Positions 17,084 to 26,141 of a stretch of DNA of 64,000 bases are shown here, piece by piece (position 1 is the stretch's first letter; every line of letters starts with the position of its first letter). The stretch lies in contig NZ_CP054719.1 of the NCBI RefSeq assembly GCF_014896945.1, positions 1,101,153 to 1,165,152 on the forward strand, in the 5' to 3' direction. Origin of the DNA: Candidatus Bodocaedibacter vickermanii. GTDB lineage: Bacteria; Pseudomonadota; Alphaproteobacteria; UBA6184. Position numbers and translations under genes: made by a program. The notes below the pieces were generated by a model. That model had not been told where the DNA came from. It searched no databases and saw nothing but the letters and a program-made list of their open reading frames with translations.

Positions 17084-18765
17084 ACGAACAGCGTAATTTT
17101 TTTATAATATTTTTCTTAGTATTTGCAGCGTTTTGGGGATACGAATATTTCTTTCCTCATCCTGCACCCATAGAACATGCGCAAGCTGCAGTTACAGCAC
17201 CAGCAGTGCCTGTGGCACCTGTATTGGATGAAAAGGCAATTGCTGTGCCTAAAGATGTTGCGTTACGCGAAGGTAGCAGAGTTGCTATTGATACGCCATC
17301 GTTTGCTGGATCAATCAATTTAAAGGGAGCCAGGTTTGACGATATTGTATTGAAAAAGTACAAAGAATCTGTTGAGCCGCGCAGTTCAAACGTTGACTTA
17401 TTAAATCCTGAAAATACTGAAAAGCCTTTTTATGTTGAATTTACATGGGTCTCTGTATCCAATGATCAGAAAAGCTTTGTTACGTTTCCATCTGAAAAGA
17501 CAGAGTGGACGGCTGATCGTGAAACGTTAACCGCCGAGCATCCCTTGAAATTGACTTGGAAAAGTCCTGAGGGCGTTATTTTCGAGCGTCATATTTCTGT
17601 AGATCAAGATCAGATGTTTACGGTAAAAGAGATTATTCGAAACACTAAAACTCAAGAGATTCAAACCTTTCCAAAGGGGCGAATTATCCGAGTGGGAGAT
17701 ATGGCAGCCGCAGACAGTAAGATTTTACACGAAGGCGTTGTTGGATACTTAGGTGGTAAACTTCAAGAAATTAACTATGCTGATATCGAAGACGTTCCAG
17801 CGTTTGATATTGCCAGCAAAGGTGGATGGTTAGGGATTACCGATAAATATTGGATGGCGGCGTTGGCCGTAACAGATAACACACCTGTAACAGCAAAAGT
17901 CCAGCATTTCAAGACGCCCAGAAAAACATACATGACAGAGCTTTCTGGTGCAAATATGACGGTGGCTAGTGGATCTGAGGCTTCGTTCACATATCAGTTT
18001 ATCGCAGGGGCAAAAGTTGTAAATTTGCTGGATAAGTATGAAAACGAATATCAAATTTCTAACTTAGATATCGCAGTAGATTTCGGATGGTTATATTTCT
18101 TAACAAAGCCTATGTATCACGTGTTGACGTTCTTAAAGAACCTGATTGGGAATTTTGCTTTGGCGATTTTAGCGTTAACAGTCATCGTAAAGGCCGTTAT
18201 GTTCCCATTGGTGCGAAAGTCGTCATCATCCATGTCGGGTATGAAGAAATTGCAACCTGAATTGGAGCGAATTAAAGCCTTGTATCCTGATGATGCCGCT
18301 AAGCGTAACCAAGCCATCATGGAAGTATATAAACAGCATAAAATTAACCCAGCAGGTGGTTGTTTGCCTCTGTTGATTCAAATGCCGGTGTTCTTTGCTC
18401 TGTATAAAGTTTTATTCATTTCTATTGAAATGCGTCATGCACCGTTTTGGGGGTGGATTAGCGATATGTCTGCACCCGACCCAACAACAGTATTTAACCT
18501 GTTTGGTTTGATTCCGTGGGATCCCCCCACATTTTTGATGATTGGAATTTGGCCAATGATTATGGGATTCACAATGTGGTTACAACAACGAATGACACCT
18601 CAGCCGACTGCGGATCCAGCGATGGGGAAAATGATGGCGTTTTTGCCGGTGTTTTTAACATACTTTATGTCCTCATTCCCGGCGGGGTTGGTTATTTATT
18701 GGGCGTGGAGCAACATGTTAACAATTATTCAACAGTTGGTGTTGAGTCGTACTAAGAAAGCTTAA
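17080..18765 (+). CDS. yidC: Membrane protein insertase YidC
   Basis: The 561-residue protein has the Gram-negative YidC plan: an N-terminal anchor (FFIIFFLVFAAFWGYEYFF), a large periplasmic beta domain to about residue 320, and a C-terminal five-helix insertase core with FALAILALTVIVKAVMFPL, the amphipathic KKLQPELERIKALYP segment and INPAGGCLPLLIQMPVFFAL. It inserts proteins into the inner membrane with or without SecYEG. It is translationally coupled to yidD by ATGA and closed by the terminator at 18781. Confidence 0.98.
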   Translation: MNEQRNFFIIFFLVFAAFWGYEYFFPHPAPIEHAQAAVTAPAVPVAPVLDEKAIAVPKDVALREGSRVAIDTPSFAGSINLKGARFDDIVLKKYKESVEPRSSNVDLLNPENTEKPFYVEFTWVSVSNDQKSFVTFPSEKTEWTADRETLTAEHPLKLTWKSPEGVIFERHISVDQDQMFTVKEIIRNTKTQEIQTFPKGRIIRVGDMAAADSKILHEGVVGYLGGKLQEINYADIEDVPAFDIASKGGWLGITDKYWMAALAVTDNTPVTAKVQHFKTPRKTYMTELSGANMTVASGSEASFTYQFIAGAKVVNLLDKYENEYQISNLDIAVDFGWLYFLTKPMYHVLTFLKNLIGNFALAILALTVIVKAVMFPLVRKSSSSMSGMKKLQPELERIKALYPDDAAKRNQAIMEVYKQHKINPAGGCLPLLIQMPVFFALYKVLFISIEMRHAPFWGWISDMSAPDPTTVFNLFGLIPWDPPTFLMIGIWPMIMGFTMWLQQRMTPQPTADPAMGKMMAFLPVFLTYFMSSFPAGLVIYWAWSNMLTIIQQLVLSRTKKA

Positions 18766-18780
18766 AAGACTATACGTATA

Positions 18781-18810
18781 AAAAGGACTGGTATTAACCA
18801 GTCCTTTTTT
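18781..18810 (+). terminator. Intrinsic terminator of rnpA-yidD-yidC
   Basis: AAAAGGACTGGT-atta-ACCAGTCCTTTT followed by further T residues. Confidence 0.95.
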
Positions 18811-19175
18811 GTTGCAGCATGATGCTGCACCCATAGATCGGATCCGCCAACGTGACGTTGCATCCATAAATTAAATCCGATCTGATCTGACACGGATTAT
18901 AAAAAAATAACGTTGCAACAATTCGGGCATTTATTCGAGTACCCCCATTGAGTCCTGCATCACGCTAATGGATGCAACGGCACGTTGCTTAGATCCGATT
19001 CGCTCTGACACGGATTGTAAAAAACGACGTTGCAACAGCTTAGAAATTTATTCAAGCCCTCCATTGAGTCCCGCACCCAGTAAGCTTACCTGTTTGAAAC
19101 TATTGAATTTCTGAACACATGTAATGTTGCTTACTAGAACATGTGTCCAACCACATCGGATCTAACCTAACGGAT

Positions 19176-19427
19176 GCAACCGCAGGTTGCGAATTAATAA
19201 AGGTTAAGATTTAGTTAACGCGATTTTTTTACCACCCCCCGCCCCAGACACCCTCAGTGACCTTCGGGTGGGGGGACAAAACCCACTCCCTAAATCGAGA
19301 CTAAATAGACGAAGCAATCCGTCATTTCTTCACGAAACGGTGGGAAAAAATAATAATGTATGAGCGCTCTAAATTTACAATACCACGCAAACGTTAAAAA
19401 AAGATTGACAAACCAGCGTGACGCTGG
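19176..19427 (+). repeat. Composite repeat A, intact copy (252 bp)
   Basis: It begins with GCAACCGCAGGTTGC and ends with CCAGCGTGACGCTGG, so short palindromes cap both ends. The interior is the same as in 39918-40169 (inverted, also 252 bp) and 62575-62825 (inverted, 251 bp). Confidence 0.9.
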
Positions 19428-19983
19428 ACTCAATAGATTAGATCCGATTCGCACAAACACGGATTACAAAAACAACGATATAAGCCGAAATCGTCACGTT
19501 GGATCCATTAGAAGAAAGTCTGGGGAGCAAAGGCCACTGGATAATTGTTTTATGTGGTTAAATTATAAATACGATTTGAAAAAATTACAATCCGTATCAG
19601 ACCTAACCTAACGAGTGCAGCAACGTGCTGCTGCAAACAATCTTTGTTCTGTTCATAATTTGTTAATCAGTCTCTGATACTTTAAAGATGGTAGGCTTTT
19701 AGTAAACTCAGATCTCACTTCGGTGAGTGCATCTGATACGCAATGGCGATTTTGGACATAGAGTAGCACAGCGCTGTGCGAAAGCAGGGATGATCCCTGC
19801 ACCCATAAGTTGGATTCGATGTGATTTGACACAGTTTATAATCCCCCCCAATCTAACCTAATGGATGCAACGGCACGTTGCCGTTGTGGTGGCGGGGGGG
19901 GTGGACACGCTCTGAGTAATTTTTTGTGGGTGGGCCCCACTTCAGGGGCGCGCGCCCCCCCAACACGAAAAAGAATAATTTTC

Positions 19984-20337
19984 TTGACAATCCAAATTCC
20001 TTATGTATACTAATAAGTAGAATTGCGAAAAGGCTATCCACTAAACAGGTGGGTAGCCTTTTTTCGTTCTACGTCTTTGAAACTTTCAGCCAAAGGATCC
20101 CTAACCAGATCCGCGACGAAGCTTTGGTTGAACCACTCAAGGACGACATGCCGAACCGAATCCCCAGTACAGGTGCTCAACTACCCGATCAGTAGACACA
20201 GCCCTGTAAACAACCCCTAGAGCCGACGGGCTCGTAAAACCCGACTTTGTAATATTACTAAAGTCCGCCTTTCCCCATTCGTGTAAGAAATGGGGTTCTT
20301 TTTGCACGTGCGGGTTACTGGGGATTCACTCGGTTTT
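19984..20337 (+). ncRNA. Structured promoter-bearing repeat B, copy X
   Basis: TTGACA (19984) - N16 - TATACT (20006) is followed by hairpin GGCTATCCA/TGGGTAGCC with a T6 tract. A conserved block follows, closed by a long-range stem GAATCCCCAGTA/TACTGGGGATTC, with inner hairpins TACAGG/CCTGTA, CTAC/GTAG, GAGCC/GGCTC, GACTTT/AAAGTC and CCCCATT/AATGGGG. Stems are conserved in the copies at 39541 and 55396 while the GACTTT/AAAGTC loop varies. This copy has about 50 extra nt that form their own stem (CAGCCAAAG/CTTTGGTTG). The ncRNA nature is inferred. Confidence 0.5.
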
Positions 20338-20409
20338 AAAACTAAATAACGACAGCGTGACGCTGCCAACCTGCGGTTGGATCCGCTAAGTTAGCTCCGA
20401 TCTGGTCTG

Positions 20410-20545
20410 ACACGGATTCTATATAATTTAACTTTGAAAGCTACACAAATATTGCGCTTTCATAACTTAACAAGGAACTAAAACACTACTCACTCAAAAA
20501 CATCTCAAATTCATTTTTCACCTTTACCCCTCCTGCGCCGAAGGT
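20410..20545 (+). repeat. Repeat F, copy adjacent to element B
   Basis: The segment with GGAACTAAAACACTACTC, CATCTCAAATTCATTTTTCA and CTCCTGCGCCGAAGGTGG is the inverted counterpart of 55210-55345 and, more distantly, of 39377-39464. In all three places it lies on the same side of element B. Confidence 0.75.
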
Positions 20546-20830
20546 GGATCAAAAATCTCTCTCATTCAAAACTGTTTTTAACAGTTCCTCATTTATTATC
20601 TATATCCAAACCACACTCAATCAACCTTCCCTCCACAGTGTCTCTTATTACATACCTCAAACTACGTTCACTCTAGATCTAGCCCATTGGGTCCAGGGAT
20701 CATCCCTGGTGCAACCTCATGTTGCTTAATCTCTCTCATTTGTGCTGAACTTATACATAGTATTTGCAACGCATGCCTGGATTAGGGTATATGTAAAGAA
20801 TATATCCACATCAATATAAAGACAATTTTT

Positions 20831-21472
20831 ATGACTCCTTCATTTTCTTCTATTAAAAGTGCCGACATATTATTTCGTCAAGAGTGTGAATTCCGATTTG
20901 GAGTTGATACGCTTGACAGGCTTCCTCCGATGACTGTGCCTGAGTTTGGTTTTATTGGACGGTCGAACGTTGGAAAATCCAGCTTGATCAATGCGTTGGT
21001 GAATCGAACAATTGCTAGAACGTCGAATACTCCTGGGCGGACACAACAACTGAACTTTTTTTCATTGGCTGAAGCTTGTTATATTGTTGATATGCCTGGA
21101 TACGGTTATGCCAAGGTGAGTAAGACTAAGATTGCTGCATGGAATGGTCTGATGAAGGACTATTTAGTTGGGCGATCAGTACTGCAACATGTCTTCTTGT
21201 TATTAGATAGCCGCCATGAGATTAAACCTGCGGACGATGAAATGATGACGATGCTGGATGAAAGTGCCGTGCCGTATCAGTTGGTTTTGACGAAAGTCGA
21301 TAAGTTAAAGCCCAATGAATTGACCAGGGCAGTTGAGAGCATGAAAGCTGTAATCCAACGTCATGTAGCAGCGCATCCAGAGCTAATTGTTACAAGTGCA
21401 GTTGATAAAGAAGGCATTATAGAATTGCGACGCAGGGTTTATAAACTATTGCTAGAAAGCCGAGATAGATAA
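20831..21472 (+). CDS. engB: Ribosome biogenesis GTPase EngB (YihA/YsxC)
   Basis: The 213-residue protein carries G1 [14 protein letters not shown], the G2 region with [13 protein letters not shown]3 [11 protein letters not shown] and G4 TKVDKLK, in the order and spacing of the EngB/YihA family. The enzyme is a GTPase needed for 50S subunit maturation. In alphaproteobacteria engB commonly follows yidC; here 2 kb of repeats separate them. It ends 4 nt before ruvB, so the two are co-transcribed. Confidence 0.96.
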   Translation: MTPSFSSIKSADILFRQECEFRFGVDTLDRLPPMTVPEFGFIGRSNVGKSSLINALVNRTIARTSNTPGRTQQLNFFSLAEACYIVDMPGYGYAKVSKTKIAAWNGLMKDYLVGRSVLQHVFLLLDSRHEIKPADDEMMTMLDESAVPYQLVLTKVDKLKPNELTRAVESMKAVIQRHVAAHPELIVTSAVDKEGIIELRRRVYKLLLESRDR

Positions 21473-21476
21473 TTTC

Positions 21477-22478
21477 ATGGATCGTACGATTTCTGCAGAA
21501 GAATTGGATGAAGATAAATTTGATGTGTCGTTGCGACCTCAAACACTGAATGAGTTTATTGGTCAGAAACATCTGAAGGATAATTTATCGATCTTTATTC
21601 AAGCGGCACGAACGCGTCAGGAGCCTTTGGATCATGTCTTGTTTACGGGACCTCCCGGTCTTGGGAAAACAACGTTGTCTCAAATTATTGCACGGGAATT
21701 GGGCGTCGGGTTTCGTTCGACGTCAGGGCCAGTGATTTCAAAAGCCGGTGATTTAGCCGCAATTCTAACAAATTTGCAACCGCGAGATGTTTTGTTTATT
21801 GATGAGATTCATCGATTGAACCCATCGGTTGAAGAAATTTTATATCCAGCTATGGAAGATTTTAAGTTGGATATCATGATCGGTGAAGGGCCAGCGGCGC
21901 GGGCGATAACAATCGATCTGCCACCGTTTACATTGGTGGGGGCAACGACGCGTGCAGGATTGATCACTCGACCCCTGCGAGAACGATTTGGCATTCCGCT
22001 GCAATTAAATTTTTATGAGGTGGATGAATTAACATCTATCGTGAACCGCATGTCCAGTTTGATTGATTTGCCTATGCAGGCGGATGGTGCTGTTGAGGTT
22101 GCAAAGCGATCACGAGGAACGCCACGAATAGCAAAGCGTCTAACAAAGCGATTGCGTGATTTTATGGATATTTATCATAGCAGTATTGCCGTGGATGAGT
22201 TGAAAGCTGCTGCCGGTATGGATCGATTGGGCGTTGATCAAAATGGTTTAGATGCCATGGATCGTAAATACTTGTCTCAAATCGCAGAGTTTTATGGCGG
22301 TGGACCTGTGGGGATTGAAACCATTGCCGCCAGTCTTGCAGAACAACGTGATGTTGTTGAAGATGTCATCGAACCCTATTTGATTCAACAAGGGTATATT
22401 CAACGGTCTCCTAGAGGGCGAATCCTGACAGGAAAAGCGTATGAGTTCTTGGGCATTTCGCCCCCACCAATTGGTTAG
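21477..22478 (+). CDS. ruvB: Holliday-junction branch-migration ATPase RuvB
   Basis: The 333-residue protein has the RuvB hallmarks: Walker [11 protein letters not shown], Walker [12 protein letters not shown], sensor-1 [20 protein letters not shown], and a winged-helix C-terminus ([25 protein letters not shown]). RuvB hexamers drive branch migration together with RuvA. ruvA and ruvC are not adjacent, unlike in many relatives. The start at 21477 is 4 nt after the engB stop. Confidence 0.98.
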   Translation: MDRTISAEELDEDKFDVSLRPQTLNEFIGQKHLKDNLSIFIQAARTRQEPLDHVLFTGPPGLGKTTLSQIIARELGVGFRSTSGPVISKAGDLAAILTNLQPRDVLFIDEIHRLNPSVEEILYPAMEDFKLDIMIGEGPAARAITIDLPPFTLVGATTRAGLITRPLRERFGIPLQLNFYEVDELTSIVNRMSSLIDLPMQADGAVEVAKRSRGTPRIAKRLTKRLRDFMDIYHSSIAVDELKAAAGMDRLGVDQNGLDAMDRKYLSQIAEFYGGGPVGIETIAASLAEQRDVVEDVIEPYLIQQGYIQRSPRGRILTGKAYEFLGISPPPIG

Positions 22479-22506
22479 ATAATTTTGAATTGTAAATAAG
22501 GTATAT

Positions 22507-22526
22507 TCCCCCATTTCTGGGGGGAA
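22507..22526. terminator. Convergent hairpin between ruvB and the lipoprotein gene
   Basis: TCCCCC-atttct-GGGGGGA sits between two convergent genes. It is similar to the hairpin at 4862. Confidence 0.6.
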
Positions 22527-22539
22527 GATCTAAAGAAAA

Positions 22540-23913
22540 TTAGCGATCTAGAGATAGATTGAATGCAGCCTTAGATTCAAGCGCTGAACCTAGAGTTAGG
22601 TTTGTGGTAAACGCAACGCCGCTGTTGAGGTTTAACGCTGCTGTCCAATCGACGGAGCCGGTTGCGCCATGAACAGAATGGTGCCCCACCTTGGTTAATA
22701 GCGATGTGCTAAATGAGTACGTATCTGCTTTGAATTCAGTATTAGCTATTTCAAGTCCAACATATCCAGCGGTGTCAGATGTGTGTCCAAAGTTCCTGTG
22801 AGTTAGCTGTATAAAGGGAGCACCGAATGGGGTATCAATCCCGAGTCGGACTTGAGATCGTACGCCTGACCAATCTTTAAAGTTAAAGTCGGTTGCAGAT
22901 ACAGATCCGAATTGACCTTCAACAAAGAATGCTTCAAAGGAATGAGCTGCAACGATGGATGATTCAAGATGACGGCTGTCAGCACTAAACCCAGCACCAG
23001 AGTTTGCATAGGACTGAACAACACCCAACACAGAGTTACCCAACTTATATGCCACGAGTCCTGTCGTGCCTGTGGTGGATTTATCTTGATCTACTGATCC
23101 TTTGAGTTGAACATATACCGGTAACCCAAAATCAATCTGAGAACCAGCAACACCGTTCACTGTAAATTGAGTTGCATTCACCCCAGATCTCCCCTTCAAT
23201 GCCGACAATGCAGATGTACTTCCAGACGAGTCGGTTGGGGCAGCTGGAGCTTCAAAGAACTGCTTGAAGAATGGATCAGCTTTTAATGCGTCAACTATGA
23301 TTGCGTTCCCTTTATCATACCATTCTTTTGATTCGCGAACATACCCTTCATCAGAATTGTACTTGCCAAGTATAGTACCATTTGCTTTTAGCCCGTTTAG
23401 AGCTAATCTTAGATTTAAATGAAACATAGCATCTGTTTTTTGATGGAGTATTAAATAGCGAATACCAATCCAGTCATACATTAAAGTTACAACAAACTTA
23501 GTATGGAATGGTAAAGCAGTAAATAATGAGGGGTGCTCAAACAATTCACTAGCTGCTGAGCCTGGTGGTGGAGAATGCCACTCATACTTAATTTTTACTG
23601 AGTTGCTCTCTAAAATCATAGGGTCGTATCCTGAAAAACCAACTCTTTCCAACTGACTCCAAATCTTTTTTACTAAGTTTTTTGCGGGTCGTGATAAGGT
23701 GCCTTCGCTAACGGTTTCACTATTGAATTTGTAATCTGAAAATAAGTAATCTCCTAGGTGTTTTTGAATTTTACCTCTTTCTTCCCATCGATTTTCAGGT
23801 TTTATATCTTGGTAAAATAGTGCTGCAGATATTTCGGTGTCGTCCTCACTTGAACCACATCCTTGCAACATTAAAGCAATCGTCGTTATTAATAATATCT
23901 CTTGTGTTTTCAT
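22540..23913 (-). CDS. Lipoprotein with C-terminal beta-barrel-like domain
   Basis: The 457-residue product starts MKTQEILLITTIALMLQGCG, a lipoprotein signal with lipobox Cys19. After a helical region of about 200 residues, the last 225 residues form alternating beta-strand patterns (VYVQLKGSV, LGNSVLGVVQSYANSGAGF, FFVEGQFGSVSATDF, PFIQLTHRNF) and end NLSLDR. This C-terminus is clearly homologous to that of the 50428-53451 lipoprotein. It resembles autotransporter-type outer-membrane barrels, although the last residue is Arg rather than aromatic. The ATG at 23913 immediately follows the stop of the protease gene (GGAAG Shine-Dalgarno), so the two form an operon. Confidence 0.8.
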   Translation of the reverse strand: MKTQEILLITTIALMLQGCGSSEDDTEISAALFYQDIKPENRWEERGKIQKHLGDYLFSDYKFNSETVSEGTLSRPAKNLVKKIWSQLERVGFSGYDPMILESNSVKIKYEWHSPPPGSAASELFEHPSLFTALPFHTKFVVTLMYDWIGIRYLILHQKTDAMFHLNLRLALNGLKANGTILGKYNSDEGYVRESKEWYDKGNAIIVDALKADPFFKQFFEAPAAPTDSSGSTSALSALKGRSGVNATQFTVNGVAGSQIDFGLPVYVQLKGSVDQDKSTTGTTGLVAYKLGNSVLGVVQSYANSGAGFSADSRHLESSIVAAHSFEAFFVEGQFGSVSATDFNFKDWSGVRSQVRLGIDTPFGAPFIQLTHRNFGHTSDTAGYVGLEIANTEFKADTYSFSTSLLTKVGHHSVHGATGSVDWTAALNLNSGVAFTTNLTLGSALESKAAFNLSLDR

Positions 23914-23914
23914 G

Positions 23915-25261
23915 TTACTGTCTTCCATTTACATCTAATACTAAGGCATTATACGTATGTTGTCTTACATAATCTTCTGTAAGCCAAGCATATCCTTCAT
24001 TTCCATATGTTCTACCCCAACTGTTTTTAAATTTAAAGGCTGAAACTGCAGGCTTACTTTTGTCAGGTTGATAGGCATTATCATACCCGCAGATGCAGAT
24101 GGCGTGCGCCCCTTCCCAACCATATTCATCAGGAATTTTGGTAGTTACTATAAACCCATTATTTGGACTTACAGAATCTGATAACCATTGACTTACTTTT
24201 TCATAAGCACCTTTCTCTTTATGCACCTCTCGATAAAGCCCATTTTCTAATTTATCATAATCTCCATTTCCTGGAGCAAACTTGTATCGTGCAAAGGTTT
24301 TAACATCAACAACGACAGAGACATTGTTACATATGGATTGTTTCAAGCCTTTGATTAATTCATCTTCACAAGTGCCTCTGGAATCTCTTGTGAAGATAAC
24401 GCTGACATTCAATCTAGGAAGTGGCATAAAGGATTGTGGGGTTAAGATGCGTGTGAAGAATAGGCGGCTGATTTCATCTAAATTAAGGCCACATCGTACG
24501 ACCGATGATCCAGGGATGTTAATAGGTATGCCTAAATAGGGCAAGGGAAACCAATAAGTATTTGTTTTCCCCTTAGACTCTTCTATTTCCCTTTCAATCT
24601 CTTTTTCTTGTTCTTCTATATGAGCACGTCTTTTTTCATCCCACGTTGGACGAAAGTCTTCAGGGGCTTTTCCAAGCTTTGTTGCATGGTCTTTTAATTC
24701 ATTTAGACTTTTTATGTAATCAAGAGACAATGTAACTGATGCCTTGTTTTTTACAACAATTATGACATAGTTTGAAAAAATCTCATAATTTACATATTGG
24801 TGATCTAAAACAACCCCTTCCTTAAGCAATGGAATATATCGGGATAACGCAACACCTTCTTGCACTCTTGCTTCAACAATCATTTTCACTCGAGTAAATA
24901 ATTCAGCCTCAGAAATTACTGTACCTTTAGGCAATTGTGCTTCAATTGCGGCTACAATTGCAAATATCGAACAGGTTCCTAATGGATGCTGATTCTTAAC
25001 ATCAGACATGGTCAAGATCTCATAACGTGGTAATATGGGTTTAGAATCAGCCAATCTTGTGCTTGATAAAGAAGCTGTGCCAGACGGCAATCGTGCTAAT
25101 CTACTTGCCCGTAATTCTTCAGAAGGACTGCGTAGGGGCACTCCAGCTCGTTCCCAATCTTCAGGAGTGCTGGGGATACATCCAGTGGCATAAATTCGTT
25201 CGGCAGTAAAAGTCGGCGTAACTGACATCAACGATATTAAAATTGCAAATAGATATTTCAT
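23915..25261 (-). CDS. Secreted papain-like cysteine protease (C1A type)
   Basis: The 448-residue product has a signal peptide (MKYLFAILISLMSVTPTFTA) and all papain catalytic residues in order: Gln91 and Cys97 in VKNQHPLGTCSIFAI, His386 in GAHAICICGYDN and Asn413 in FKFKNSWGRTYGNEGYAWL. A charged insertion of about 30 residues (HIEEQEKEIEREIEESKG) splits the domain. The segment before Cys97 (about residues 21-85) is short for a classical propeptide. The ATG at 25261 has AAGGAG 8 nt upstream; the in-frame GTG at 25267 is less likely. Bacterial C1A enzymes outside the cytoplasm often act on host or envelope proteins; the target here is unknown. Confidence 0.85.
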   Translation of the reverse strand: MKYLFAILISLMSVTPTFTAERIYATGCIPSTPEDWERAGVPLRSPSEELRASRLARLPSGTASLSSTRLADSKPILPRYEILTMSDVKNQHPLGTCSIFAIVAAIEAQLPKGTVISEAELFTRVKMIVEARVQEGVALSRYIPLLKEGVVLDHQYVNYEIFSNYVIIVVKNKASVTLSLDYIKSLNELKDHATKLGKAPEDFRPTWDEKRRAHIEEQEKEIEREIEESKGKTNTYWFPLPYLGIPINIPGSSVVRCGLNLDEISRLFFTRILTPQSFMPLPRLNVSVIFTRDSRGTCEDELIKGLKQSICNNVSVVVDVKTFARYKFAPGNGDYDKLENGLYREVHKEKGAYEKVSQWLSDSVSPNNGFIVTTKIPDEYGWEGAHAICICGYDNAYQPDKSKPAVSAFKFKNSWGRTYGNEGYAWLTEDYVRQHTYNALVLDVNGRQ

Positions 25262-25341
25262 TTTCACGTCTCCTTAATGGATTAAATTAAAGAGCATTTC
25301 TTGTTGTAATTTTATAAGGGCTCGCATCAGATCTAGCAAAA

Positions 25342-25353
25342 GGGGGGGGGGGG
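25342..25353. repeat. G12 homopolymer upstream of the protease promoter
   Basis: Twelve consecutive G on the plus strand. On the minus strand, C12 lies directly upstream of TTTGCT...TATAAA, a candidate -35/-10 pair (18-nt spacer) for the protease operon. Tracts this long change length easily by slippage. Confidence 0.7.
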
Positions 25354-25358
25354 CGGTG

Positions 25359-25811
25359 TCAAGAATATTTAGTCCTCAGCCCTTCATTCCAACGCTTATG
25401 TACCCCCCCTAGCTTTGATGTCAGCTTCCATGTGCGGGCAGGTTCGTGAATACCTAGGTGAGCCAACAGCTCTATAAATATACGTACAGGAGCCTCATAT
25501 TTCTCATCAGTTTTTATTATATACCCTTTGGGAGATGCCGGGGATGGAATGTCCTTTATAGTAGAGCGCATTAATATCTTGCAATAATAAAGCCCGGTTG
25601 TAGTCGCGACGATAGAATCTGCCGCTGCCTTACGTTCAGTCGGAGAAACGATGAAAGCTGCTAAGACTTCTGTTGCAATACCACGATGTAATTGAATTTC
25701 AGCTGATTGAATTGCCTCACCTCTTTCAAAAGCTTCTACTTCCTCACGGGTTCCTGATGATACTGTGATCGATTTTGAAATAAAGAATCTATGTGGTTTA
25801 ATCCAAAATAA
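25359..25811 (-). pseudogene. 5'-degraded gene remnant
   Basis: The minus-strand frame ending at 25359 stays open far upstream of its first ATG (25571), through SITVSSGTREEVEAFERGEA and LHRGIATEVLAAFIVSPTER. The sequence looks genuinely coding (charged, balanced). No ATG, GTG or TTG occurs before the frame closes at about 25817, so the start and any signal peptide are missing. The C-terminal part has FIELLAHLGIHEPARTW. I recognise no family. Confidence 0.5.
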
Positions 25812-25816
25812 ATAAA

Positions 25817-26141
25817 AATTAACTAAAAGTTAAGAAGTTGCGGCTACAAACTACATTGCCAGAAATGTCAGGAAATGCCTGAGGGTATAATTTATTTCGA
25901 GTGTTGTTGCAAAGATGCAACGCATGAAAAAACAGGGTGTACAAACCCAGGAAAACTGGTTACATTTTATAGTGTATTAAAAAGATTTTTGGATTTAGGT
26001 TTGAAAATTTATAAAAAGAATAACGAAAATGGAGGATTTAAGAAAAAATTCATAATTTCATTCTATAAATTCCTTTGATAGGTAAAGTGTAGAGAATCTG
26101 CGCTTTAAAATAATAAAAACAATAAAGGTAGGACAAATAAC
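25817..26141. other. Intergenic region upstream of the giant secreted protein
   Basis: A 67-codon frame at 25875-26078 (Cys- and Lys-rich) has no convincing start signal or homology and is not called. The region presumably carries the promoter of the 26142 gene; AAAGGTAGGA is its Shine-Dalgarno. Confidence 0.5.

Larger units (their letters stand above)
18811..20830. repeat. 2-kb repeat block between yidC and engB
   Basis: No gene is supported. Contents in order: covarying short palindromes (GCAGCATGATGCTGC at 18815; GCAACGGCACGTTGC near 18978), composite repeat A (19176-19427), more palindromes, a promoter-like GATACT unit with hairpins (19665-19745), a GC-rich patch (19885-19965), structured element B (19984-20337), palindromes at 20353-20375, repeat F (20410-20545) and a final CCAGGGATCATCCCTGG near 20695. 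Several frames of 60-90 codons here are made of repeats. Confidence 0.85.

Noticed and set aside
19360-20220. Several 60-90 codon frames between yidC and engB
   Set aside because: Composed of repeats A, B and palindromes; no start signals.
18811-20830. CRISPR array
   Set aside because: Repeats are irregularly spaced, occur in both orientations and have no uniform spacers; no cas genes.
25875-26078. 67-codon Cys/Lys-rich frame
   Set aside because: No Shine-Dalgarno, low complexity, and it overlaps the probable promoter region of the 26142 gene.
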